NCBI GenBank assembly: GCA_024195585.1
Contig: SWBL01000050.1
Span: 1 to 64,000, forward strand
Direction: 5' to 3'
Length of the DNA stretch: 64,000 nucleotides
From: Aureobasidium sp. EXF-3400
Taxonomy: Eukaryota > Ascomycota > Dothideomycetes > Dothideales > Saccotheciaceae
Shown here: positions 1-9,556 of the stretch, in pieces
Layout: the number at the start of each line of letters is the position of its first letter
How positions within the stretch are numbered: position 1 is the first letter of the stretch
Program-made: the position numbers and the translations under genes
The notes under the pieces: model-generated
Told to the model about the DNA's origin: nothing
Databases searched by the model: none
The model's input: the letters and a program-made list of their open reading frames with translations, nothing else

Positions 1-77
1 CGCAGACTCATTCGACCAGCAACGAAGCGACACCCTCTCCTTCAACTCCCCACCGTTCATACTAATAAACAGTCAAA

Positions 78-815
78 ATGGGTCGCGGGTATGTGTGCAC
101 CGAGCTACGGCGACCGCGAGACTGCTGAAGAAATGCTGACGAGAACGTGTCCTACAGCCGTGGTTCCACCTCCGGTAACAAGCTGAGAATGACCTTGGGT
201 CTGCCTGTGTACGTCGAAAAGAAAACCCTTCACCTCCTCTCTCTCCAGCGCATCGATATGCCATCCGAACGCTCTCGCAATCATCTTCCGAACACTTTTT
301 GAACTTCTCGAACAAACACCACACGACATGCCCGAATATTGCACCGCTCCGACACTGGCAAGAAAAGAAACACGCGGCTAACACGAATTTTTCTACAGCG
401 GTGCCGTCATGAACTGCGCCGACAACTCTGGCGCCCGTAACCTCTACATCATCTCCGTCAAGGGTATCGGTGCTCGCCTCAACCGTCTCCCCGCTGGTGG
501 TGTTGGTGACATGGTCATGGCCACCGTCAAGAAGGGAAAGCCTGAGCTTCGTAAGAAGGTCATGCCCGCCGTCATTGTCAGACAGTCAAAGCCCTGGAGA
601 CGCGCTGACGGCATGTTCCTCTACTTCGAGGACAACGCCGGTGTCATCGTCAACCCCAAGGGTGAGATGAAGGGTTCCGCCATCACTGGTCCCGTCGGAA
701 AGGAGGCTGCTGAACTTTGGCCCGTAAGAGACATCCTCAATCCGGACATGCAACCAACACTCAAGACTAACACATACTGTAGCGTATCGCCTCCAACTCC
801 GGTGTTGTCATGTAA
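78..815 (+). CDS. RPL23: 60S ribosomal protein L23 (uL14)
   Basis: Four exons: 78-88, 158-208, 399-723 and 783-815, giving 139 residues, the normal length for eukaryotic uL14. The protein starts [15 protein letters not shown] and runs through [19 protein letters not shown] to a C-terminus ending IASNSGVVM, which is diagnostic of the family. The protein sits on the large subunit at the subunit interface near the GTPase-factor site (family knowledge). Introns have GTATGT, GTACGT and GTAAGA donors and end in YAG. A first exon of only 11 nt followed by small exons is typical of fungal ribosomal protein genes. The stretch before the ATG (about 30-60) is pyrimidine-rich, as expected for a ribosomal protein promoter or leader. 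The start is the only ATG compatible with the conserved N-terminus. Confidence 0.97.
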
Positions 816-2256
816 ATTCTCATATCAATCAAAAGAGGGTTCTACTAGACAAATGGTTTCTACGGTTGGGCAATTTCTAAGCTGACTTCGACAAACGACT
901 TTTTGCAACTCGATTTATTTTTCTGCTGGGCGTTGATGTGAACTTGCCACGGTCAAAGGAAGAAGAAGTGCAAGAGGGCTGTGTCGAATCGGATACCAAA
1001 AGAAGGAAGCAACGTGTCAGGGCATTGCGAAGTGTTTCAAGGCAATGCGGCATGTCTTTCTTTACAATCACCCGTTCTGCTCTTGAAAACCAAGAGAGTG
1101 GGAGCATGGGTTTCATGAGAAAAGCAAACAAACTTTCACCAAAAAAACACACTTGACGTTCATCAATATCTTTCCTCTGGCCTTGTAGTGGATCACCATG
1201 TCGCCTTTTTGATTGTGCAGTTCTCATATCGTGAAGCAGATTGGGAATGTGCCATCTGGCCTTGAACATGTTCACATGCTTATCTCATATGATATCGACT
1301 TTGATAATAACAGTCGCTGACTGTTAGCATGTCGACCAACAGGTCCAGACACAGAGTAGAGAAGTTCTAGATGCACGCTTATGTAGGTAGTGCATGGGCG
1401 AGCAGAAGAGTGGCCAATATCAGATGACAAGGAGCGGTGAAAGACAATGGACCTTCTCCTTTGTTGTATTGCATGCATGACCGGGTCGGAGGGAGATGCA
1501 TTTGAGGGTCGCTTATGAGATGTAGATGATAGTAATGTGAAACACGTGTGCTTGTAGCGATATCTAGATATGGTTGTGCAGGAGCAGTCAGAAGCAGACT
1601 GTGAGATGCGATGAAAGATACAGGCAGACAGAGAGGCAGAGGTGGCAATGTGAGATATAGATAGGCGCGCAGAGTCATGGTCAGTGGGTGGTGATGGGGA
1701 ATCAGTTGTCATGTGGAGTCGTCGGTTTGACAGGGCTTGGTGGCTATTTTGGTCTGCCGTCAAGCACAGTTGGCGCTGTCTTCAACAACAATCGAACAAG
1801 CAGGTGCCTCCCTTTGAGCGTCTTGTTGCTTTGATCCAGCTTGCGCATTCTCATCGCCCACTGTCCTTCTCTTCTCTTCTTGTTCTCTTGCTTGCATCTG
1901 CTTCGAGCGTCGCGTTTTGCACCTTCCCCCCTCTTGTCGCTCTGTCCGGCTCCTGCATCGTGGGGCGCTTTTTGAAGGTTCAACAAGGGTCAGGTACTCG
2001 GGGCAGTCACTGTGAGGCTTTCGGCACACGCGCCCTCTCGCATCTCGCGCAACACTACCTACCAAACAAGACGCATCCACTGTACACGTTCTGTCTTGGC
2101 CTCAGGACGAGACGCCTTTTTCTTTTGCGGCACCATCAGAGCAGAGCTTTGTTGCTTGACCATTAGCACGCCATTGAAGCGGCACCCTCCAAGGCTTTCG
2201 GAGAATTAAGGGAAAAGAGCAGGGGACTTGCAGGGCGTCTCTTGACAGGGAACACA
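816..2256. other. Intergenic, no supported gene
   Basis: This 1.4 kb lies between RPL23 and the SH3-domain gene, both on the plus strand. It should hold the RPL23 3' end and the promoter and leader of the SH3 gene. Several open frames exist on both strands (for example 1272-1763 minus and 1684-2166 plus), but they overlap each other, are low complexity and match no family I know. The stretch at 1860-1960 is C/T-rich, like a fungal promoter or 5' leader. Confidence 0.6.
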
Positions 2257-3600
2257 ATGACGACCAAAGTCTTGTCATCGTCGTCGTCAACCGACACGAA
2301 TAAGAGTGCACAGGCGCAGGCGCAGCAACCACACACCATGCTACAACCAGACATGGCCCACCAGACACCCTCGTCATCCTCTACCACCACTACGCCAAAT
2401 AACACCACTAACCCCACCCTGAACACTACGTCCGGCAACAACAACACATCTCAGCCCAACAACCGCCAAAGTCTGCGTCGCAGCCTCATGTCGACGCGTA
2501 GCCACACATCACAGCGCTCCAGACCCGTCTCTTCCGTCTTTCCCAGCTTCCCCTCGTCGCTCTCCTACGCTCTGGTCCGCGACTTTGCCTATCCTCAATT
2601 CCATCCTCTGCACTTCGGTCCCTCGCCAGAGCCGCAGTCCCGTGCTTCCGACGACACTTCTGCCTTTTCAAACAGCAGACGTCTGAGCGATCCTCCACCC
2701 GGCAGCTGGGATCCTCGTGGCTGGGGCGCCGGCCCCTGGGGTGGAGATGGCGGCGCAAACTTTGCTTCCGGCGACCAATTGCCCTCTACGAGTTTCGACG
2801 ACAGTGCTGGCGACGATGACCCCGTGACGAGTGGAACCGGCAAGCTGGCAAAGAATCACAGAAAGAGCAAGTCGGCGCATGAAGAGTCGAGGGGCAGAAG
2901 CACCACGAAACGCGGGCCGCGCAACCAGGTACCGGGACTCGACAACCAAGGCTTCTTTGCAGCACCTGCAGACGACGATGATGAAGAGATGGAAGACGAC
3001 ACAGAAGATGATAGCAACCAACACAACAAAAGCACAGGCAGCAGCACACTGGCTCCTCACCGCTATACCCACTCTCCCGAGACCCTCTCCCACCGCCACC
3101 ACGCCCGTCTCTCCGCTCTCGAACCTCCTTTCTCGGATAGCTCCGATCCCGCCGACGCACTCAGCGGCCCCCTCCACCATCTCCACGACGGCCATGCTCA
3201 CCGCCCCACCTCCACCTCCCTCGACGAATCCTTCGCAGGACCCAGTCTCGCTCTTTACAACTTTATCCCTGAGAACAGCAATGAACTTGCTTTGCGCGAA
3301 GGCCAAATCATTCAGGTGGGGTATAGACACGGTCAGGGCTGGTTGGTAGCTATGGACATGGAGTCAGGCGAGCAAGGATTGGTGCCCGAGGAATATGTGC
3401 GTTTGCTCAGTGAGATTGAGGGATGGGGTGAACACGAACACCTTGAAGGTGTTGAAGAAGAGGAAGATGCGGATGAAGATAGTGTAAGCTTTGAAGATGA
3501 GTTGGCCGAGGAAGTGCATAAGGAAAGTCAGGCCAGGGATACGAATGTCAAGGCTGCTGCTGTTGCTGCTGGAAGTCAGAAGGATTTGCCTGTGCGGTAG
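2257..3600 (+). CDS. SH3-domain protein, Nbp2/Skb5-like
   Basis: Single exon, 447 residues from the ATG at 2257; the frame is open slightly further upstream but only through a TTG. The first 90 residues are Ser/Thr/Asn-rich. A basic stretch and an acidic stretch (about residues 240-255, DDDDEEMEDDTEDD) follow. One SH3 domain lies at about residues 328-390, with the ALYNF start (canonical ALYDF), the ELALREGQII segment, GWLVAMD and the VPEEYVRLL end. The C-terminus is Glu/Asp-rich. A single SH3 in an otherwise disordered protein with an acidic tail fits fungal Nbp2/Skb5 adaptors, which link phosphatases or PAK kinases to MAPK and wall-stress signalling (family knowledge). The SH3 assignment is sure; the Nbp2 orthology is an inference from architecture. 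It converges on the Snf2 gene. Confidence 0.8.
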   Translation: MTTKVLSSSSSTDTNKSAQAQAQQPHTMLQPDMAHQTPSSSSTTTTPNNTTNPTLNTTSGNNNTSQPNNRQSLRRSLMSTRSHTSQRSRPVSSVFPSFPSSLSYALVRDFAYPQFHPLHFGPSPEPQSRASDDTSAFSNSRRLSDPPPGSWDPRGWGAGPWGGDGGANFASGDQLPSTSFDDSAGDDDPVTSGTGKLAKNHRKSKSAHEESRGRSTTKRGPRNQVPGLDNQGFFAAPADDDDEEMEDDTEDDSNQHNKSTGSSTLAPHRYTHSPETLSHRHHARLSALEPPFSDSSDPADALSGPLHHLHDGHAHRPTSTSLDESFAGPSLALYNFIPENSNELALREGQIIQVGYRHGQGWLVAMDMESGEQGLVPEEYVRLLSEIEGWGEHEHLEGVEEEEDADEDSVSFEDELAEEVHKESQARDTNVKAAAVAAGSQKDLPVR

Positions 3601-4354
3601 CACTTGCGGCACACGACAAACACATCACACATCACAAGCATCGTTCTTTCCTCCATCGTTTTGGCGTCTGCTTCCATTTCCAACTTTAGCGTTGTCATGC
3701 GTTATCGCTCGTTCGTTGCTGCTTCTTGCATACTCTCTCGCTATCTTTGCGTGCCTCTTTTTCTAGGAGTATACCCCAAAGCCATTGAATTTGTACTTTT
3801 TGTTCTGCTCTCATATACACGACCAACTAGTCATCTTTGCTTCCCTATATCTACACTGCGTGCAGTTTGAGTCGTGCCTTCCATTCTGGAGATATGTAGT
3901 CTGAGATTGTTATAGTGGGAGTGTTCAGTTGTGTCCTGTGTCAAACCTGCTTCTCTATCTGCATGGAAACCTCCATTGCTTCTGTGGACTATTGGTGTGA
4001 TGGATCTAGCTACCGTGACGCGATAAAGTACTTTCTGGTGGTGGAGTTGCAACGAATAGTTTTTCTAGCAGAGAAAAAGGGGATGGATATGCTCTCTTCA
4101 CTTGTGTTGTCGGTGGACCCATTATAGTGGAGGTAGCAAGGAGTAGTGGGTATACATTCAGCAGCGTGAGGGTACCTCACTCTCATTCATTTGCAAATAG
4201 TCACTCGAGTTGAGAAAGGGAGAAGGAGCGACTGCGACCACGACTTCGAGCAGAAGAATGATATTAGGCAACGAGCCTCGATGATTGAGCATGTCAGAGA
4301 CAACTACTCTGATTACTTGACTAGACGATCCTGCTCAAGTCTTCCCACTCAACC
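3601..4354. other. Convergent intergenic region
   Basis: This is the 3' flank shared by the SH3 gene (plus) and the Snf2-like gene (minus). It is T-rich just after 3601, as expected for polyadenylation signals. I see no gene, tRNA or repeat in it. Confidence 0.6.
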
Positions 4355-7300
4355 TCAATCTTCTCCCGAACTTCCCTCACCATCAAGAACCTTTCTTCTG
4401 TGTCTGTAGAACCTATTCAAGGCATCCGTCTTCCTCTGCTCACTCCATCCCTCAAGCACAAGCGCAAATTCCATGGCGTCCTTAAAGCCATAGTACTCCG
4501 CCATTGAGCAAAACAATCTCTTCCTCACAAACTCTGGCGGTTTGTATTTGTAATTCGCCTTTTCCTCTCCAAAGCTTTGCTTTGTGCTGATCTGTTGAGG
4601 GGCCTTCTCAAAAGCGTATTCGTTTGAAAGGTCAAAATCTGTGCCTGCAGCCATGGCGCGTTTGGAGAGTTGAGCTTCCATTTTGGAGGAGCCGATTACG
4701 TCGTTGTTGTCGTGTGTGTATTCTACACCTGCCATGTTGAGGATGGCTTGGACGGCGCGGGCTTGTCGTTTGGTTTCTGTGTCTTGCTCGTCATCGTGTT
4801 TCTTCTTGCCACCCTCGCCAGTGATCTCGGCGGCGAGAAGTGACAATGCTGCATCGTTATCGCGGTTGTTAGTGATGTCGTCGGGGTCTTCGTCGTCAGA
4901 GTCTTGGGACGTGTCCAGACCAACGACACTGACGCCAGCTTTGGACTCGGCAATGTTGGTTTTATTGACAATGTCACGAAGGACGAGGTTCTCGCCTTCG
5001 TAGCTGAAGAGGTTCAACAGGCCGAAGATTTCGCCCTTCTTGTCTGCGGTATCTTGTACACCGCGGAAGTAGCGACGCTCGGTGGACGCGTTGTAAGCAA
5101 TGTTGGCTTGCTGCTGCTTGTAAATTTGACGGGCGTAGACAATCTCCTCCACAGTTCCGGCAGAGACCAGACGGAAGACCTCGACATCACGTACTTGACC
5201 AATGCGATAAGCACGATCTTGAGCTTGAAGATCCCAACTTGGGTTCCAGTTGGGGTCGAAGATGACGACTTTGTTGGCAGAGGTGATATTCAGACCCACA
5301 CCGCCAGCTTTTGTACTGATGAGAAAGACGAATTGAGTCTCATTGGCGTTGAAGTCATCAACGGTCTTTGTACGCTCTTCGTACTTCATACTTCCATCGA
5401 GATAAGAGACGTTGTAACTTGTTGTCGACTTGAACAGCATCTGCAGCATTCTCAAAAGTCGAACCGAGTGACTAAAAACGAGCACCTTGTCGCCGTTTGA
5501 GTGCCAGAACTTGAGTAGCTTTCTCAGAACTTTCCACTTTCCGCAATACTCTGCATTGGCGTAATTGGTGATTTGATCACGGTTGTGATACATCTCAAGC
5601 CAATCGTCGGGTAAAGCAAGCTGAAGGTTCTCCAATTCCTTGTTCTGCATCTCTTCAGAGTCCTTGCTTTGAGGACAGAGGAGAGCAAGGTGGTTTGCGA
5701 GCTTCTGAAGCGTCATGAGCATGGGAAAGACATGATGCTGCCACTTGCCACGATCTGGGATCTCCATGTAGCAACACCAGCCTCGTTTCTTGCCAGAAGA
5801 GCAGTCGCAAAGTTCGGAAGAACGTCGAATGTAATCAATCTTGTCGCTGTCAACAAGGTTCATGTAGGCCTTTGATTGAGCATCCGACAGCGGACAGAAG
5901 ACTACGCGATCAGTCTTCTTTGGTAGTTGATGTGCTATTAGGGACTTCATTCGACGTTTGAAGTATGGAGGCAGTAGGTTCGTCACAAGCTTCACAGCAA
6001 CTCTTCTGCATATGGCCAACTGTGCGTTGGTAGTGTCATGAGATTGCCCGTTTTTGAGCGGACCGCTGACACTCTGCTTCCATTCCGCCATAGTTCCAAA
6101 TTTGCCAGGATTGGTCCAGTTGAGCAGAGTCCAGAACTCGTCGTATTTGTTTTGTACAGCAGTGCCGGTGAGTCCAATTCTGCATAGAGCGTTGACTTCG
6201 TTCATGGCCTTGCTGATTTCTGAACTTCGCTCCTTGATCGCGTGACACTCATCTGCAATGACACAATCCCACTCGACCATGTTGATTTCGCCTCGATGAT
6301 TACGGTATGTGGTGTAAGTTGTGATCATGACCTCGAGCCTACCTTGCTTCGCTGCAGATAGAACAGACGAACGGCTTGCATTACTCCCGTGGTAAGTGTC
6401 GTAATGCCAGAAGCCCCAGCGATCAAACTCGGCCTTCCAGTTGTCCATGAGAGATCCAGGACAAACAAGGAGTACTCTTGGATACCAGTGACGAGCGCGT
6501 CGCATTTTGCGCATACGCTTGATGTCTCGCTCATCTGCAGTTTTGCCAAAAGCAGCTGTCAGAAAGGCAATGACCTGGATAGTCTTGCCCAGACCCATAT
6601 CGTCACCAAGGATGCCGCCTTCTTGGAAGACGAAGAGCTCGTGCAGGAACCTGGCACCGTCAATCTGATAGTCTCGTAGCCATTGAGCGATTGGTGCCGG
6701 AATAACGCCTTCTGACTTCGGCAATTCGATATCTTTGTAGTCTTGGGAGGTTTTGGTATCGCGAAGTATGGGTCGCTCCTGTAATTCTTCTAGCCTCTCA
6801 TCGTCGCTGAAGTATACTCCGTCGTAGTCAGGAGGGATTGAGAGAACAGCTTCTCCGAGTTTGGCACGATCTTGGTTCCATTTGGACTTTCTCGTTTGCA
6901 AGAACTCGGGCAGGGTGCTTTCAGGTGGCTCATCTTCAGAATCGGTGCTGTAGATGTCATTCTTCAGCTTGCGTTGGTTGGGTTGCTTTGAATCGAGAAG
7001 GGGCTTCCTCTTCTTGCCAACCATGGCATTGGCTTTTGCTTTTGCTTTCTTGGTACGAGCGGCGGCGACTTTGCGTTGATCGGACTTGCGAGACTTGAAC
7101 TTTTTCCAAGCATCTTCGGCATCTTCTTCATCGTCAAAGGCAATACGGTCACCGTCATCGTCTCTCGGACGCTTTCTCGCGGCGCGGTTAGAGTCGTCTG
7201 AGGTCAGGATATCACTGTCTGTTGCGTCCGAGTTTTGGAAGGTGTCAAGTAGATTGACTTGTTTGGCAGTGTGTTTGACGATATCGAGGTCACTGAGATC

Positions 7301-7387
7301 ACTGGCGTCTCCCTCGTCCATTACTTCGATCTGTCGATCAAGTCGATGGTCACGCATGTGAGAGCGAGTGAGGCTCTTGTATGACAT
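4355..7387 (-). CDS. Swi2/Snf2 ATPase, ERCC6-like (ERCC6L2/Rad26-like group)
   Basis: Intronless, 1010 residues. The first 200 residues are charged and contain basic stretches rich in KKAKAKA/KKRK that could be nuclear signals. The Snf2 ATPase follows: an RDYQ motif, Walker A DDMGLGKT (about residues 262-270), the DECH Walker B (about 377), LTGTAVQN, and a helicase C lobe (about 600-745) with VFSHS, STKAGGVGLNI, DPNWNPSWDLQAQDRAYRIGQ. All motifs look intact. The segment DYDGVYFSDDERL just before the ATPase and the YPRVLLVCPGSLMDNWK strand remind me of fungal ERCC6-like 2 proteins, a branch near CSB/Rad26 involved in DNA repair; this subgroup call is an inference. The start ATG is the first in frame. 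It is divergent from RRP41 across 307 bp. Confidence 0.85.
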   Translation of the reverse strand: MSYKSLTRSHMRDHRLDRQIEVMDEGDASDLSDLDIVKHTAKQVNLLDTFQNSDATDSDILTSDDSNRAARKRPRDDDGDRIAFDDEEDAEDAWKKFKSRKSDQRKVAAARTKKAKAKANAMVGKKRKPLLDSKQPNQRKLKNDIYSTDSEDEPPESTLPEFLQTRKSKWNQDRAKLGEAVLSIPPDYDGVYFSDDERLEELQERPILRDTKTSQDYKDIELPKSEGVIPAPIAQWLRDYQIDGARFLHELFVFQEGGILGDDMGLGKTIQVIAFLTAAFGKTADERDIKRMRKMRRARHWYPRVLLVCPGSLMDNWKAEFDRWGFWHYDTYHGSNASRSSVLSAAKQGRLEVMITTYTTYRNHRGEINMVEWDCVIADECHAIKERSSEISKAMNEVNALCRIGLTGTAVQNKYDEFWTLLNWTNPGKFGTMAEWKQSVSGPLKNGQSHDTTNAQLAICRRVAVKLVTNLLPPYFKRRMKSLIAHQLPKKTDRVVFCPLSDAQSKAYMNLVDSDKIDYIRRSSELCDCSSGKKRGWCCYMEIPDRGKWQHHVFPMLMTLQKLANHLALLCPQSKDSEEMQNKELENLQLALPDDWLEMYHNRDQITNYANAEYCGKWKVLRKLLKFWHSNGDKVLVFSHSVRLLRMLQMLFKSTTSYNVSYLDGSMKYEERTKTVDDFNANETQFVFLISTKAGGVGLNITSANKVVIFDPNWNPSWDLQAQDRAYRIGQVRDVEVFRLVSAGTVEEIVYARQIYKQQQANIAYNASTERRYFRGVQDTADKKGEIFGLLNLFSYEGENLVLRDIVNKTNIAESKAGVSVVGLDTSQDSDDEDPDDITNNRDNDAALSLLAAEITGEGGKKKHDDEQDTETKRQARAVQAILNMAGVEYTHDNNDVIGSSKMEAQLSKRAMAAGTDFDLSNEYAFEKAPQQISTKQSFGEEKANYKYKPPEFVRKRLFCSMAEYYGFKDAMEFALVLEGWSEQRKTDALNRFYRHRRKVLDGEGSSGED

Positions 7388-7694
7388 TGTGATGGTGGTG
7401 AGTAGAGAGGAGAGATTGAATGTTTCAAGGCGGGATGTGGTATATCACTGGAATTGAAATACAGCAGAGTCGCGTCAACATCATGTAGACATGCCTCGTC
7501 AGCTCAGGAAAGTGTTGGAAAGAACGAGTTGGACAAAGACGCAGGCAACACAGGAAACACCAAAGAAGCGCGGAAGACGCGACTGCCGACATTGATCCGA
7601 AAGCTGCATGGTCAATCAATGACGACAAAAAAGAATTAATTATTCTGAAAGACTTGTCGCATTGCTGTAACACACAGATATTTCACACACAACA
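7388..7694. promoter_or_regulatory. Divergent promoter between the Snf2-like ATPase and RRP41
   Basis: 307 bp separate the two start codons, so both promoters and leaders must share this space. I see no recognisable operator and no clear TATA box. The role is inferred from gene orientation only. Confidence 0.5.
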
Positions 7695-8509
7695 ATGCCT
7701 TTGGACACATCGTCATACACGCTCGCGCATCTGCGCCTGGACGGAAGAAGATGGAACGAGTTGCGACGATGCCACGGACAAATGTCGACACAGGCGGCCG
7801 CCGATGGATCCAGCTACCTCGAGATGGGCAACACCAAGGTCATTTGCACAGTCACTGGTCCTACCGAATCGCGACGTTCAGGAGGTACCGGAAACGCCGA
7901 AGCAAAGATCGAGGTCGAGATTGGCCTGGCCGGTTTCAGCGGCGTTGAGCGCAAGAGACGTGCAAAGGGTGACAAGTGAGTTGGCCTCGCACCTACACGA
8001 CTATACAGCAGAGAACTGACGACATGTACAGGCGCACGAGCGAGATGCAGCACACAATCGCCTCGGCTTTCGCAGACACCCTCTCGACACAACTATACCC
8101 TCACAGCACAATTACCATCAACCTGCACATCCTTTCCCAAGACGGCTCATTGCTAGCTGCCTGCATCAACGCCTCCACTCTCGCCCTCATAGACTCTGGT
8201 ATCCCCATGACCGACTACATCTCAGCCTGCACCGCCGGCAGCACTGCATCCTACGCTTCCAACGACGAACAAGCAGACCCTCTGCTCGATCTCAATGGCA
8301 TGGAAGAGCAGGAGCTGTCTTTCCTGACCGTCGCTACTCTGGGTACAGACGACAAGATCAGCGTTCTCATGATGGAGACCAGAGTCCAGCTTACTCGGCT
8401 TGAGGCCATGATCGCTGTCGGCGTCGACGGCTGCAAGCAAATCAGAAACACCCTCGATGGCATTGTACGCCAGCACGGCAACTCTTTGCTGAAAAAGACT
8501 GTGACTTGA
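7695..8509 (+). CDS. RRP41: Exosome core subunit Rrp41/Ski6 (RNase PH fold)
   Basis: Two exons, 7695-7975 and 8032-8509, joined by a 56-nt intron (GTGAGT ... TGTACAG), giving 252 residues, close to yeast Ski6. The N-terminus carries the family signature LRLDGRRWNELR, followed by GSSYLEMGNTKVICTVTGP, the RNase PH beta strand. After the intron come SEMQHTIASAF, the ITINLHILSQDGSLLAACINA strand and LIDSGIPMTDYISACT, all typical of Rrp41. It is one of six RNase PH-like subunits that form the exosome ring for 3'-5' RNA processing and decay in nucleus and cytoplasm; in fungi the ring itself is catalytically dead (family knowledge). Start chosen at the ATG directly before the conserved N-terminus. 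Confidence 0.95.
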
Positions 8510-9556
8510 ACACCTTACACCGTCATACTGCTTCCATAACTCTACAACACACCTGAAACTTGGCGCTCAGGACATGCAGAAGGCCATCTTCGACACGCCA
8601 AAGTACGGACGAATCGCCAGACAGATGGCCAATCCGCGCATCAATTGCTGTGCAATCCTCGTCGGCCATGTCAAATCTCAGCGGCTAGAGCCCTGATGCT
8701 CACCGTACGCGACAGAAAGCGTGGGCTCCATTGCATACCACAACCAAGTTGAAGAACAAGTACTATAGATTGGCACCCACAAGCCACATGGCTGTACCTT
8801 CAGAATACCAAGCCACCACATCCCTTCCAAACACTTCAAAAAACGTTTTGACCTAATCGTCCACACAAGCTATGAAAAGCCTGATTTATGATAGGCTCGT
8901 CAGACACATATCACCAAATAGGCATATCTTCCAAACGTGTACATGCTTCCGTACCTAGAATAATCGAACATGTAGGGCTACCTCCTTCTGACCAAACATG
9001 GTGCTGTAATACCGAATCGCTGTGGGCGCGACAGGCGTTGGTCGCAGATTCGCCATAGTGAGTTGGTTCTCGTTCTTGACTGTCCGACTCGTGAGATGTG
9101 TTGCCAACGTCAGGAACGCACTCCGTATACCGTTGCTAACACAAGCCACATGCAAAGTTATTTTGGGTCGATCAAGTTCTAGATCTGTCGTGGCAACAAC
9201 TGGGAGCGCATCAACGCCGATTTGCTATACCGTTCGATGATCTTGACCGAGTCCTGAGTCGGTCGCAATGGTATAAGCATGCCAAATCTGATTAAATAGT
9301 AAGCGTGCATTTTCTGTGTTTGATAGGTTAGGTATTGAGTCGTCTCCGGTGTTATGCAAATGTTGAATGTCGATCCCACAGATTGTGGCTTTCAAATTAG
9401 AGTGCCGAGGCGGAGGGGCCTCAGAACCCCGATATCAAGGAGTCGCGTTCCTCTCTACTACTTCCCTCTTTGCGGCAAGTTCACACTCGGGCATGTATCC
9501 CCAGTTACGCGGACACTGGCCGTATCTTTCCTTCACTTGCATCGCAACTTATAATC
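8510..9556. other. Intergenic, no supported gene
   Basis: 1 kb between RRP41 and the histidine kinase. A 41-codon ATG frame at 8573-8698 looks slightly protein-like, but it is too short to judge. Frames upstream of 9557 lack an ATG in the kinase frame. Probably 3' flank plus promoter and leader of the kinase. Confidence 0.55.

Noticed and set aside
1272..2166. Overlapping long open frames on both strands before the SH3 gene
   Set aside because: Low-complexity, Ser/Leu-rich in every frame, overlapping one another; read as promoter and leader.
8573..8698. Short ATG frame (MQKAIFDTPKYGRIARQM...) after RRP41
   Set aside because: Only 41 codons, no recognised motif; likely RRP41 3' flank.
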